The notes under the pieces: model-generated | What the model was told of the DNA's origin: nothing | Seen by the model: the letters and a program-made list of their open reading frames with translations, nothing else | The model's database searches: none | Part shown: positions 7,940 through 16,144 of the stretch, one piece after another | Position numbering within the stretch: the stretch's first letter is position 1 | Layout of the letters: every line of letters starts with the position of its first letter | Program-made: the position numbers and the translations under genes | NCBI RefSeq assembly: GCF_036169555.1 | Contig: NZ_CP108032.1 | Span: 1,550,001-1,614,000, forward strand | Direction: 5' to 3' | DNA from: Streptomyces sp. NBC_00306 | GTDB lineage: Bacteria; Actinomycetota; Actinomycetes; Streptomycetales; Streptomycetaceae | Length of the DNA stretch: 64,000 nucleotides

Positions 7940-8584
7940 ATGGCCCGACCGCGCAAGCCCCTCCTCAGCAGAGAACGCATCGTCGAGACTGCGAGCGCGC
8001 TCGTGGACGCCGAGGGCCTGGAGGCGGTCTCCACCCGGCGCCTCGCCGCCGAACTCGGCGTCAGCGGCCCGTCCCTCTACAACCACTTCCGCAACAAGGA
8101 CGAGATCCTCGACGCCGTCGCCGACGCGGTCAGTGCCCAGGTCGATCTGTCGATGTTCGACGAGGGCGACGGCCGCGACTGGAGCACGGCGCTGCACGAC
8201 TGGGCCGTCTCCTACCGCGCGGCCCTCACCGAGCACCCGAACATCGTCCCGGTGCTCGCCCGGGGACCCGGGCGGCGTCCGGCCGGTCTGCGGGTGGCGG
8301 ACGCCGTGTTCGGCGCCATGGTCCGCTCGGGCTGGCCGCCGGCCCAGGCGACCTACATCGGGGCGCTGATGCGGTACTTCATCACCGGCTCCGCCCTCGG
8401 CTCGTTCGCCCGGGGCTTCGTGGACGACGAGACGGCGTACGACCCGGCCGACTACCCGCATCTGGGCCAGGCCCACCTGCTGGCCGACCGGCAGCAGAAG
8501 GTGGACGAGGGCGCGTTCGAGACGGGGCTGCGGGCGCTCGTCGACGGCCTGGCGGTGCAGTACGCGGCCATGGTGCGGGCCTGA
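7940..8584 (+). CDS. TetR-family regulator, divergent from acyl-CoA dehydrogenase
   Basis: Encodes 214 aa from ATG (MARPRKPLLS); an in-frame ATG at 7931 is an alternative. The N-terminal HTH (RERIVETASALVDAEG ... VSGPSLYNHFRNKDEIL) occupies residues 11-56. The C-terminal part, with HPNIVPVLARGPG, resembles TetR_C-type ligand domains. Its position and the palindrome in the shared promoter indicate control of the acyl-CoA dehydrogenase. The second copy of the palindrome suggests it also controls the aldehyde dehydrogenase/alcohol dehydrogenase operon at 11964-14463. Confidence 0.9.
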   Translation: MARPRKPLLSRERIVETASALVDAEGLEAVSTRRLAAELGVSGPSLYNHFRNKDEILDAVADAVSAQVDLSMFDEGDGRDWSTALHDWAVSYRAALTEHPNIVPVLARGPGRRPAGLRVADAVFGAMVRSGWPPAQATYIGALMRYFITGSALGSFARGFVDDETAYDPADYPHLGQAHLLADRQQKVDEGAFETGLRALVDGLAVQYAAMVRA

Positions 8585-8743
8585 CCGGACGCCGGAACGG
8601 GCGGCGCAGCCGGTCCGCGGAGGACGCCCGAGCCGGTCCACGGGGGCGCTGCCCGAGCCCCCGGCGCCCTTGGCCGTCACACCGGACCGGGCCGCCGACA
8701 CCCTTCGGCCGTCACCGAACCGTGGTCGGCGCATCCTGGGGAC

Positions 8744-9442
8744 ATGACCTCCTCCCGCGATCTCGCCGCCCTCGCCGCGCTGCTCGCCGACGAGACCCGT
8801 GCCTCCTTCCTCCTCGCCCTGCTCGACGGGCGCGCCTGGACCGCGGGAGAACTCGCCCGCCACGCGCGCGTCGCGCCGTCGACCACCAGCGAGCATCTCG
8901 GCAAACTCGTCGCGGGCGGGCTGCTCGCCGAGGAGCGTCAGGGGCGGCACCGGTATGTGCGGCTCGCCGACGACCGGGTGGCGCACTTGGTCGAGGAGCT
9001 CGCCGGGTACACCGATCCGGGCAGCCGGCCGGCGCCGCGGACGCTCGGTGCCGCCGGCGCCGCGAGCGCGATGGCCCGCGGGCGTACCTGCTACGACCAT
9101 CTCGCCGGGCGGCTGGGCATCGCGGTCACCGAGGCCATGACCGCGCGCGGCCTGCTGCGTCAGGACACCGGCTTCGCGCTCACCCCGCAAGGGGTCGGCT
9201 GGTTCGACGCGTTGGGCCTGCCACTGCGGCCGCGCGGCAAGCGGCCACTCGTACGGTCGTGCCTCGACTGGACCGAGCGCAAGCCGCATCTCGCGGGCGC
9301 CGCCGGGTCCGCGCTGTGCCGGCACGCGCTGGACTCCGGCTGGTGCGTACGCATCGGGTCGGAGCGCGCGGTGAAGGTGACCGCGGACGGCGAGCGTGCG
9401 TTCTCCGAGCTGCTCGGCATCGAGCCGGAGATATTGCGGTGA
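8744..9442 (+). CDS. ArsR/SmtB-family winged-helix regulator
   Basis: Encodes 232 aa. The first 80 residues are an ArsR-type HTH (LAALLADETRASFLLALLDG, then HARVAPSTTSEHLGKLV and a GRHRYVRLA wing). The longer C-terminal half (MARGRTCYDHLAGRLGIAV ... GVGWFDALG) is seen in a transcription-factor subgroup that is not metal-sensing; no Cys pair typical of ArsR metal sites is present. The stop overlaps a GTG start of the downstream transporter gene (GTGA), so the two are likely translationally coupled and the regulator probably controls the exporter. Confidence 0.9.
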   Translation: MTSSRDLAALAALLADETRASFLLALLDGRAWTAGELARHARVAPSTTSEHLGKLVAGGLLAEERQGRHRYVRLADDRVAHLVEELAGYTDPGSRPAPRTLGAAGAASAMARGRTCYDHLAGRLGIAVTEAMTARGLLRQDTGFALTPQGVGWFDALGLPLRPRGKRPLVRSCLDWTERKPHLAGAAGSALCRHALDSGWCVRIGSERAVKVTADGERAFSELLGIEPEILR

Positions 9443-10476
9443 ACGCCGAAGCGTCGGAGTCGTACGGTCGGAACATGAGCCCCCAGGACACCTCCCCGAC
9501 CTCCTCTCACCGCGCGCACTGGCCCGCCCTCGCCGCTGCGGGTGTCACCGTCGTGCTGTGGGCCTCCGCGTTCGTTTCGATCCGCAGCGCCGGTGAGGCG
9601 TACTCCCCCGGTGCGCTGGCGCTCGGGCGGCTCCTCGCCGGTTCGCTCGCGCTCGGCTGTGTGCTGCTCGTACGGCGGGAGGGACTGCCGCCGCGGGCCG
9701 CCTGGCCGGGGATCGCCGTCTCCGGACTGCTCTGGTTCGGCGTCTACATGGTGGTGCTCAACTGGGGTGAGCAGGAGGTCGACGCGGGCACGGCCGCGAT
9801 GGTGGTGAACATCGGGCCGGTGCTCATCGCGCTCCTCGGCGCCAGGCTGCTGGGCGAGTCGCTGCCGCCGCGGCTGCTCGCGGGGATGGCCGTCTCCTTC
9901 GCGGGCGCGGTGACGGTGGGGCTGTCGATGTCCGGCGAGGGCAGCGCGTCCACGCTGGGCGTCCTGCTGTGCCTGCTGGCCGCGGTCGGCTACGCGGGCG
10001 GGGTCGTCGCCCAGAAGCCGGCGCTGGCGCATGCGAGCGCCCTTCAGGTGACCACCTTCGGCTGTCTGGTCGGTGCGGTGGCGTGTCTGCCGTTCATCGG
10101 ACAGCTGGTCGACCAGGCAGCCCGCGCGCCGGCCTCGGCGACGCTGAACATGGTCTACCTGGGCGTCTTCCCGACGGCCCTGGCGTTCACGACCTGGGCG
10201 TACGCCCTGGCCCGGACCACCGCGGGACGCATGGGCGCGACGACCTACGCGGTACCGGCCCTGGTGGTACTGATGTCGTGGCTGGCGCTGGACGAGATCC
10301 CGGGGTGGCTGACGATGGCGGGCGGTGCGCTGTGCCTCGCGGGCGTCGCGGTCTCGCGCTCCCGGGCTCGCGTGGTGACGGCCGCCCCCTCCGGAGAAGT
10401 GGTGTGCGGCCGCCCGGACGCGATCGGAACGAAGGCCCCTACTGGCGAGCAGCCGCCCTCGAAGCCAGGATCCTGA
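9439..10476 (+). CDS. EamA-family (DMT) transporter
   Basis: 345 aa from GTG at 9439, which overlaps the ArsR stop and has GGAG 8 bases upstream. The alternative ATG at 9475 (MSPQDTS) gives 333 aa and has a weaker ribosome site. Ten hydrophobic segments form two EamA repeats (GVTVVLWASAFVSIRSAG at the start of the first). Such proteins export metabolites or amino acids. Coupling to the ArsR gene points to regulated efflux. The 3' end overlaps the convergent MFS gene by 38 bases. Confidence 0.9.
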   Translation: MNAEASESYGRNMSPQDTSPTSSHRAHWPALAAAGVTVVLWASAFVSIRSAGEAYSPGALALGRLLAGSLALGCVLLVRREGLPPRAAWPGIAVSGLLWFGVYMVVLNWGEQEVDAGTAAMVVNIGPVLIALLGARLLGESLPPRLLAGMAVSFAGAVTVGLSMSGEGSASTLGVLLCLLAAVGYAGGVVAQKPALAHASALQVTTFGCLVGAVACLPFIGQLVDQAARAPASATLNMVYLGVFPTALAFTTWAYALARTTAGRMGATTYAVPALVVLMSWLALDEIPGWLTMAGGALCLAGVAVSRSRARVVTAAPSGEVVCGRPDAIGTKAPTGEQPPSKPGS

Positions 10477-11773
10477 TGGAGACGAGGGCGATGACGGCGA
10501 GTCCGATGATGTAGGCGGACACCGCCATGGACGTACCCGTCGCCTCCAGCAGCAGCACCATCATGAACGGCGCGAGCCCGCCGCCGAACACCGCCGCGAT
10601 CTGGTAGCCGAGCGAGGCGCCGGTGTAGCGCATCTCGGCGGTGAACAGCTCGGCGAACAGGGCCGCCTGCGGCCCGTACATGATGCTGAGGAAGCAGCTG
10701 GTGACGAAGGTGCCGACGCCGAGCCAGAGCAGCGACCCGGTGTCGATCAGCAGGAACATCGGGACCGCCCAGACCAGCAGGCCCACCGCTCCGGCGGCGT
10801 AGATCCGCAGCCGGCCGATGCGGTCGGACAGCGCGGCCGCCGCGGGGATCAGCACCAGTTGGGTGAGGCTCACGCAGAGGGAGACCGCCAGCACGGCGCT
10901 GCGCTTCATGTCGAGTTCGCGGGTCGCGTAGTCGAGGACACCGGTGATGATGATGTAGAAGGTCGCGGTGTTCACCGCGAACGAGCCACCGGCCAGGAAC
11001 ACCGTGCCGAGGTGCTCGCGCAGGATGGTGCGCAGCGGTGAACGGGCCTCGCCCTTCTCCTTCTCGGCGAGCGCCTTCTCCGCCTCGCGGAACTCGGGCG
11101 TCTCCTCGACCTGCGTGTGGATGTACCAGGCGAGGCCGAGGACGAGGAAGCCCACGAAGAAGGGGACGCGCCATCCCCAGGCGGCGAAGGTGGAGTCGCT
11201 GGTCACGGCGCCGGCGACGAGGAACACGGTGTTGGCGCTCACCACGCCGATGGGGACACCGAGTTGGACGAGGCTGCCGTAGAGCCCGCGCTTGCCCTCG
11301 GGGGCGTACTCGGTGGCCATCAGCATCGCACCGCCCCACTGGGCGCCGACGGCGATGCCCTGGACGATCCGCAGCAGCACGAGGAGCACGGGCGCGGCGA
11401 TGCCGATCGTCTCGTACGTCGGCAGCAGACCGATGCCCGCGGTGGCGGTGCCCATCAGCGTCAGGGCCAGGACGAGCATCGGCTTGCGGCCGCGCTTGTC
11501 GCCGAGCTGGCCGGCGATGATGCCGCCGACCGGCCGGGCGAGGAAGCCGACCGCGAAGGTGGCGAACGCGGCGAGCACGCCCGCCGACGAGCTGCCGGAG
11601 GGGAAGTACAGATCGCCGAGCACCAGGGCGGCGGCGATGCCGAAGACGAAGTAGTCGTACCACTCGACGGCCGAGGCGAGGGCGGCCGCGGTCGCGACGC
11701 GGCGGCGGTTGGGGGCCGCCGGGGTGTCGGCCGGTGCGGTTCCGGACCGGGGGGAAGGGGGTGCGGTGTCCAT
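10439..11773 (-). CDS. MFS transporter, metabolite:H+ symporter (MHS) family
   Basis: Encodes 444 aa with twelve predicted membrane segments. Typical MHS features: ASAVEWYDYFVFG in the first helix, the loop motif GQLGDKRGRKPML between helices 2 and 3, and QGIAVGAQWGGAM. The family imports organic acids, betaines or shikimate with protons. It may supply substrate for the neighbouring dehydrogenase operon, but this is inference. An 11-base stretch upstream (TACCGACCGGT, near 11817) resembles the core of the palindrome at 21279-21296. Confidence 0.9.
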   Translation of the reverse strand: MDTAPPSPRSGTAPADTPAAPNRRRVATAAALASAVEWYDYFVFGIAAALVLGDLYFPSGSSSAGVLAAFATFAVGFLARPVGGIIAGQLGDKRGRKPMLVLALTLMGTATAGIGLLPTYETIGIAAPVLLVLLRIVQGIAVGAQWGGAMLMATEYAPEGKRGLYGSLVQLGVPIGVVSANTVFLVAGAVTSDSTFAAWGWRVPFFVGFLVLGLAWYIHTQVEETPEFREAEKALAEKEKGEARSPLRTILREHLGTVFLAGGSFAVNTATFYIIITGVLDYATRELDMKRSAVLAVSLCVSLTQLVLIPAAAALSDRIGRLRIYAAGAVGLLVWAVPMFLLIDTGSLLWLGVGTFVTSCFLSIMYGPQAALFAELFTAEMRYTGASLGYQIAAVFGGGLAPFMMVLLLEATGTSMAVSAYIIGLAVIALVSIRILASRAAARQ

Positions 11774-11963
11774 GTGTGCTCACTCCGTGGTGCGGGGACG
11801 GGGAGTGCGGGGAACGTACCGACCGGTGGGTATGGCGTCAACGGGGTGCGCAGCAGTTGTTTTTCGGCCACGCGGGGAGCCGGGGCAGGCCGGAGCGCCC
11901 GGCGGGCACGGACCCGCCGAGCTGGGCTTTTCCCGCCCTGTCACAGAGACAGGACGGGCATCC

Positions 11964-13052
11964 TCACTCCTGACCGAACAGAATCAGCGCGCGGCCTCCG
12001 CGCCCCGTCCGCATGTTGTCGAACGCCGACGCGATGTCCTCGAGACCGATGCGGTCCGTCACCAGACCGGCCAGGTCGAGGCGGCCCGCCCGCGCGTGCC
12101 CGGCCAGGACCGGCAGGTCCCGCGCGGGATCGCTGTTGCCGTAGACACAGCCCGACAGGGTCCGGCCCCAGTGGAAGATCTCCAGGGCGTTGAAGGTCAC
12201 CTGCTGGTCCTTGCCGCCGATGCCGACGACCGTGGTGCGGCCGCCGCGCCGGGTGGACTCCCAGGCCGTACGGATGGTCGTGGCCCGGCCGACGCACTCG
12301 ATCGCGACGTCCGCTCCCTGACCGCCCGTGAGTCTGCGGATCTCCTTCGCGGTGGTGTCGGACGCGAGGACGAACTCAGTCGCACCGGCGTCCCGGGCCA
12401 GTTGCTCCTTCTCGGGCGAGACGTCCACGGCGACGATGGTGGAGGCCCCGGCGATCCGGGCCGACTGGAGCGTGGCGAGCCCCACCCCGCCCGCGCCGAA
12501 GACGGCCACCGACTCCCCCTCGCGCACCCGCGCGGAGTGGTGCACGGCGCCCCAGCCCGTCAGGACCGCGCAGCCCAGCAGGGCGGCCTCGGTCAGCGGG
12601 ATGCCCTCCGGGGCGGGGATGACACAGCCGGCGGCCACCACCGTCTCCTCGGCGAAGGCGGCGACATTGAGACCGGGGTGCAGCTCCCGGCCGTCGGCCG
12701 TGCGGGCGTGGATGTCCGCCGCTCCGGCGAGAGCGTTGGCGCACAGCCACACCTCGCCGATGCCGCAGTGGTGACAGGTGCCGCAGGAGGGCGCCCAGTT
12801 GAGGACGACTCCGTCCCCGGGGGCGACATGGGTGACACCCTCGCCGACCGAGACGACCGTCCCGGCGCCCTCGTGGCCGAGGACGGCCGGCACCGGCACG
12901 CGCATGGTGCCGTCGGACAGGGAGAGATCGGAGTGGCAGACCCCGGCGGCGGTGAGGCGGACCCTGACCCGGCCGGGGCCGGGCTCGGGCAGTTCGATGT
13001 CGGTGATCTCCAGAGGAGAGCCGACGGCAGGCAGTACGGCGGCGCGGACCAC
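11964..13052 (-). CDS. Zinc-dependent alcohol dehydrogenase (MDR superfamily)
   Basis: Encodes 362 aa from a GTG start. Catalytic zinc site: GVCHSDL (Cys37) and GHEGAGTV (His59, Glu60). Structural zinc: the CGTCHHC...C cluster near residues 90-104. The Rossmann NAD-binding motif is GAGGVGLATLQSA near 185. It resembles class III/mycothiol-type enzymes. It lies 16 bases downstream of the aldehyde dehydrogenase gene on the same strand, so both are one operon oxidising an alcohol to an acid through an aldehyde. Confidence 0.93.
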   Translation of the reverse strand: MVRAAVLPAVGSPLEITDIELPEPGPGRVRVRLTAAGVCHSDLSLSDGTMRVPVPAVLGHEGAGTVVSVGEGVTHVAPGDGVVLNWAPSCGTCHHCGIGEVWLCANALAGAADIHARTADGRELHPGLNVAAFAEETVVAAGCVIPAPEGIPLTEAALLGCAVLTGWGAVHHSARVREGESVAVFGAGGVGLATLQSARIAGASTIVAVDVSPEKEQLARDAGATEFVLASDTTAKEIRRLTGGQGADVAIECVGRATTIRTAWESTRRGGRTTVVGIGGKDQQVTFNALEIFHWGRTLSGCVYGNSDPARDLPVLAGHARAGRLDLAGLVTDRIGLEDIASAFDNMRTGRGGRALILFGQE

Positions 13053-13068
13053 GGTGGGAATCTCCGTC

Positions 13069-14463
13069 TCAGAACTGGAGGGACTTGGTCTGGAGGTACT
13101 CCGACAGACCGTGCGGACCGAGCTCGCGCCCGACGCCCGACTGCTTGTACCCGCCGAAGGGCGCGAGGGGATTGAAGCGCCCGCCGTTGATGTCCACCTG
13201 GCCGGTGTCCATCCGGCGGGCGAAGGCGACGGCCGTGGCGTCGTCCGCGGCCCATACCGCTCCCCCGAGGCCGTACACGGTGCCGTTGGCGATCCGCAGG
13301 GCGTCGTCCTCGTCCTCGTACCTGAGCAGCGCGACGACCGGGCCGAAGATCTCCTCCTGCGCGATGGTCATCTCCGGGGCGACGTCGGCGAAGACGGTGG
13401 GGCTGACGTAGTAGCCGGTCTCCTTCGGGGCGTCGGGGCCGCCGGCGACCAGCCGGGCTCCCTCGGCGACGCCCTTCTCGATGTATCCGCGCACGCGTTG
13501 CTGCTGCTTGGCGCTGACCAGGGGGCCGACGCGCTCGCCGGGGACGTACTTGGCGACCGCGGTGGCCGCGAGGGTGACGGCCTCGTCGTACTGATCGGTG
13601 TGGACCAGCATCCGGGTCCAGGCGCTGCACGTCTGGCCGGAGTTGGACATGACGTTGGCGATGCCGACGTTGACGGCCTTCGCGAGGTCGGCGCCCGGCA
13701 GGATCACATTCGCGGACTTGCCGCCGAGTTCCAGGGCGACACGCTTGACGGCGGCCCCCGCGGTCGCGCCGATCTGCCGGCCGACCGCGGTGGAGCCGGT
13801 GAAGGAGACGAGGTCGACGCCCTCGTGCGCGGCGAGCGCCTGTCCGGCCACCGGGCCGAGACCGGTCACCAGGTTGAAGACCCCGGCGGGCAGCCCGGCC
13901 TCGTGCACGGCGTCGGCGAAGAGCTGGGCGGTCAGCGGGGTGTCCTCGGCGGGCTTGAGGACCACGGTGCAGCCCGCGGCGAGGGCCGGGGCCACCTTGG
14001 CCACGACCTGGTGCAGCGGATAGTTCCAGGGCGTGATCGCACCGACCACACCCACGGGCTCCAGCAGGACGGTGGAGGTGCCGATCTTCTCCTCGAAGGC
14101 GTACGAGGCGGCCAGTTCGGCGTACGAGCCGGCGACCATCACCGGCAGGCTCGCGTGGACGGCCTGCGAGAGCGCGAGCGGCGAGCCGAGCTCGGCGGTC
14201 ACAGTCTCGGCGATCTCCTCCTGGCGGGCCACCAGGGCGTCACGCAGGGCGCCGATCGCGGCCGCGCGCTCGGCGGGCGGTGTCGCGGCCCAGCCGGGGA
14301 ACGCCTCACGGGCGGCCCGTACGGCGGCGTCGACGTCCTCGGGTCCACCGGCCGGGACATGGGCGATGACCTGCTCGTCCGCCGGGTTCACCACCGGGAT
14401 GGTGTCCTGTCCGGCGGCGGGCCGCCACCGGCCGCCGATGTACATCCCGTCGTGGGCCTTCAT
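13069..14463 (-). CDS. NAD(P)-dependent aldehyde dehydrogenase
   Basis: Encodes 464 aa from ATG (MKAHDGMYIGGRW) with a GGAGGAG site upstream. Family signatures: GAITPWNYPL (Asn ligand to the oxyanion) near residue 142, GSTAVGRQIG in the cofactor region, LELGGKSANVILPGAD with the general-base Glu, and the catalytic Cys in NSGQTCSAWTRM near 276. First gene of the operon with the alcohol dehydrogenase. An AACTA-N7-TAGTT palindrome just upstream of the start matches that between the acyl-CoA dehydrogenase and its TetR. Confidence 0.95.
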   Translation of the reverse strand: MKAHDGMYIGGRWRPAAGQDTIPVVNPADEQVIAHVPAGGPEDVDAAVRAAREAFPGWAATPPAERAAAIGALRDALVARQEEIAETVTAELGSPLALSQAVHASLPVMVAGSYAELAASYAFEEKIGTSTVLLEPVGVVGAITPWNYPLHQVVAKVAPALAAGCTVVLKPAEDTPLTAQLFADAVHEAGLPAGVFNLVTGLGPVAGQALAAHEGVDLVSFTGSTAVGRQIGATAGAAVKRVALELGGKSANVILPGADLAKAVNVGIANVMSNSGQTCSAWTRMLVHTDQYDEAVTLAATAVAKYVPGERVGPLVSAKQQQRVRGYIEKGVAEGARLVAGGPDAPKETGYYVSPTVFADVAPEMTIAQEEIFGPVVALLRYEDEDDALRIANGTVYGLGGAVWAADDATAVAFARRMDTGQVDINGGRFNPLAPFGGYKQSGVGRELGPHGLSEYLQTKSLQF

Positions 14464-14500
14464 CGCACTCCTCCAGAACCTGCCGGCAGTCGTGCGACCC

Positions 14501-14519
14501 AAACTAGCGGTGTTAGTTT
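14501..14519. promoter_or_regulatory. TetR operator-like palindrome, copy B
   Basis: AAACTA-N7-TAGTTT (spacer GCGGTGT) lies 38 bases upstream of the aldehyde dehydrogenase start. It agrees at 15 of 17 positions with the reverse complement of the site at 7894-7910. This makes the TetR at 7940-8584 the leading candidate regulator of this operon. Confidence 0.75.
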
Positions 14520-14588
14520 TTTGACGCCAGGGGCGACCGTGCCGATCGGGCCACGGCCGAGCCACTCACGCAGGACCGGTGTACCGCG

Positions 14589-15929
14589 TCAGGCGTCCAG
14601 GCCGAGCAGGTCCGGCGGGGCGGGGCAGATCCGCTGACCCTGGTGGTCGAAGACGTACAGATGCGCGAGGTCCACCAGGAGCGGCACCTGGGCGCCGGTC
14701 CGCAGCCGTACGTCGGGCCCCGTCCGTACGACGAGGTCGCTCGGCGCGGTGGCCGGGCGCTCCGTCGCGAACGGCACCGGCTCCGGGTCGTCGAGCGCGA
14801 CGACAGGACCGGCGACCTGCGCGACCGCACGCTCCCTGATCCGGGTGAGCACGCCCGGACCGCCGCTCCTGCCCCTGCGCCGGCGCACCGGGGGCCGCGG
14901 CCGGGGCGACTCCAGGTCGGCGACCACGGCGGGCCGCGACCCCGTGTTGAAGTGCACCAGCGCCTCGTGACCCTGGTACTCCATGTGCTCGACGATGCCG
15001 GTCAGGGCGACCTCGCCGGGGCGGGCCTGGCTGGGCGGCGCGATACGGGTGGACTCGGAGCGCAGCCCGACGATGATGTCGCGGCCCTGCTGGATCCGGA
15101 GCAACTGGTGGTCCACGCTGAGCGGTTCGGGCAGCGGGAGCCGCTGCTTGCCGAGGTTGATCGACATCCGTCCGTCGAGCGGCGCGTAGACGACGGCCTG
15201 GAGGAGGTTGATACGGGGCGTGCCGATGAACGCCGCGACGAAGACATTGGCGGGCATGGCATAGGTCTCGCGCGGGGTGCTCACCTGCTGGAGCACACCG
15301 CCGCGCATCACGGCGACCCGGTCGCCCAGCGACATCGCCTCGGCCTGGTCGTGTGTGACATAGACCGTGGTGACCCCCAACTCCCGGGTGAGCTGGGCGA
15401 TTTCGGCCCGCAGATGATTGCGCAGCTTCGCGTCGAGGTTGGACAGCGGCTCGTCCATCAAGAAGACGGACGGTCTGCGCGAGATGGCCCGGCCCATGGC
15501 GACCCGCTGGCGTTCACCGCCGGAGAGCTGACTCGGATAGCGGTCCAGGACGTCCTCGATGCCGAGCATCCGGGCGGTGGCCTCGACCCGTGGCGCACGG
15601 TCCAGGCGCGGGTTCTCCAGCCGCAGCGGGAAGCCGATGTTCTCCCGGTTGGTCATGCTCGGATAGAGGGCGAAGTTCTGGAAGACCATCGCCATCGCCC
15701 GGTCACGGGGCGGCACATGGTTGGACAGCTCGCCGTCCAGCAGCAGTTCGCCCTCGGTGATCTCCTCCAGCCCCGCGATCATGCGGAGCACGGTCGACTT
15801 GCCGCAGCCCGACGGACCGAGCAGGACCACGAACTCGCCGGGCTCGATGTCCAGGCTGAAACGGTCGACGGCGCGTGCGCCCCGTCCGTACCGCTTGCTG
15901 ACACTGTGCAGGGAAATGGCGCGCGTCAT
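14589..15929 (-). CDS. Sugar-type ABC transporter ATPase (MalK/UgpC/MsiK-like), orphan
   Basis: Encodes 446 aa. Walker A GPSGCGKST (near 39), Q-loop VFQNFALYP, signature LSGGERQRVAMGRA, Walker B VFLMDEP and the switch His in YVTHDQ are all intact. A C-terminal MOI/TOBE regulatory region follows. It is longer than usual MsiK/UgpC proteins (about 360-380 aa); an Arg/Pro-rich segment (about residues 330-365) interrupts the TOBE part. No permease or binding protein is nearby, so it probably energises several distant CUT1 sugar importers, as MsiK does. Confidence 0.9.
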   Translation of the reverse strand: MTRAISLHSVSKRYGRGARAVDRFSLDIEPGEFVVLLGPSGCGKSTVLRMIAGLEEITEGELLLDGELSNHVPPRDRAMAMVFQNFALYPSMTNRENIGFPLRLENPRLDRAPRVEATARMLGIEDVLDRYPSQLSGGERQRVAMGRAISRRPSVFLMDEPLSNLDAKLRNHLRAEIAQLTRELGVTTVYVTHDQAEAMSLGDRVAVMRGGVLQQVSTPRETYAMPANVFVAAFIGTPRINLLQAVVYAPLDGRMSINLGKQRLPLPEPLSVDHQLLRIQQGRDIIVGLRSESTRIAPPSQARPGEVALTGIVEHMEYQGHEALVHFNTGSRPAVVADLESPRPRPPVRRRRGRSGGPGVLTRIRERAVAQVAGPVVALDDPEPVPFATERPATAPSDLVVRTGPDVRLRTGAQVPLLVDLAHLYVFDHQGQRICPAPPDLLGLDA

Positions 15930-15976
15930 GGAGTTCCGCCCAGGGATGAGGAGGAGCGGTAGCGACGCCTGAAACC

Positions 15977-16138
15977 AGGGCCTGTCGCTCGGATCTTGCC
16001 GGGCTCGCGTGCCCTGGCACGCACGCTCGCCGCGTTGTCGTCAGTCGCCGACGCTCCGCGTCGGCTCCTTCCTCCGCCTTGCGATCGCACGCACCAGACC
16101 CCGCTCACTGACCCAGCCTGATCCGAGCGACAGACCCT
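15977..16138. repeat. Long (162 bp) terminal-inverted-repeat element
   Basis: The ends are 19-bp inverted repeats with one mismatch: AGGGCCTGTCGCTCGGATC on the left and the complement of AGGGTCTGTCGCTCGGATC on the right. Inside are several further short palindromes. The outer ends and the TTGCCGGGC start of the interior match the 49-bp element at 6279-6327. It begins 6 bases past the stop of the MFS gene and 47 bases upstream of the ABC ATPase start. A small reading frame inside (15926-16108, minus) looks spurious. It behaves like a MITE or REP-type element without a transposase. Confidence 0.75.
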
Positions 16139-16144
16139 AACCGA

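Noticed and set aside
8030..10476. An 847-codon frame joining the TetR, ArsR and EamA regions
   Set aside because: Only its last third (the EamA transporter) has coding character. The first part is an out-of-frame reading of the two regulator genes.
13085..14524. Several plus-strand frames opposite the aldehyde dehydrogenase
   Set aside because: Shadows: no motifs, Arg/Ala/Thr-rich, and the minus strand carries all aldehyde dehydrogenase signatures.
15926..16108. 60-codon frame inside the 162-bp repeat element
   Set aside because: It reads through the inverted-repeat element and has the Arg/Ser/Gly composition of a chance frame. I recall similar spurious predictions wherever this element occurs.
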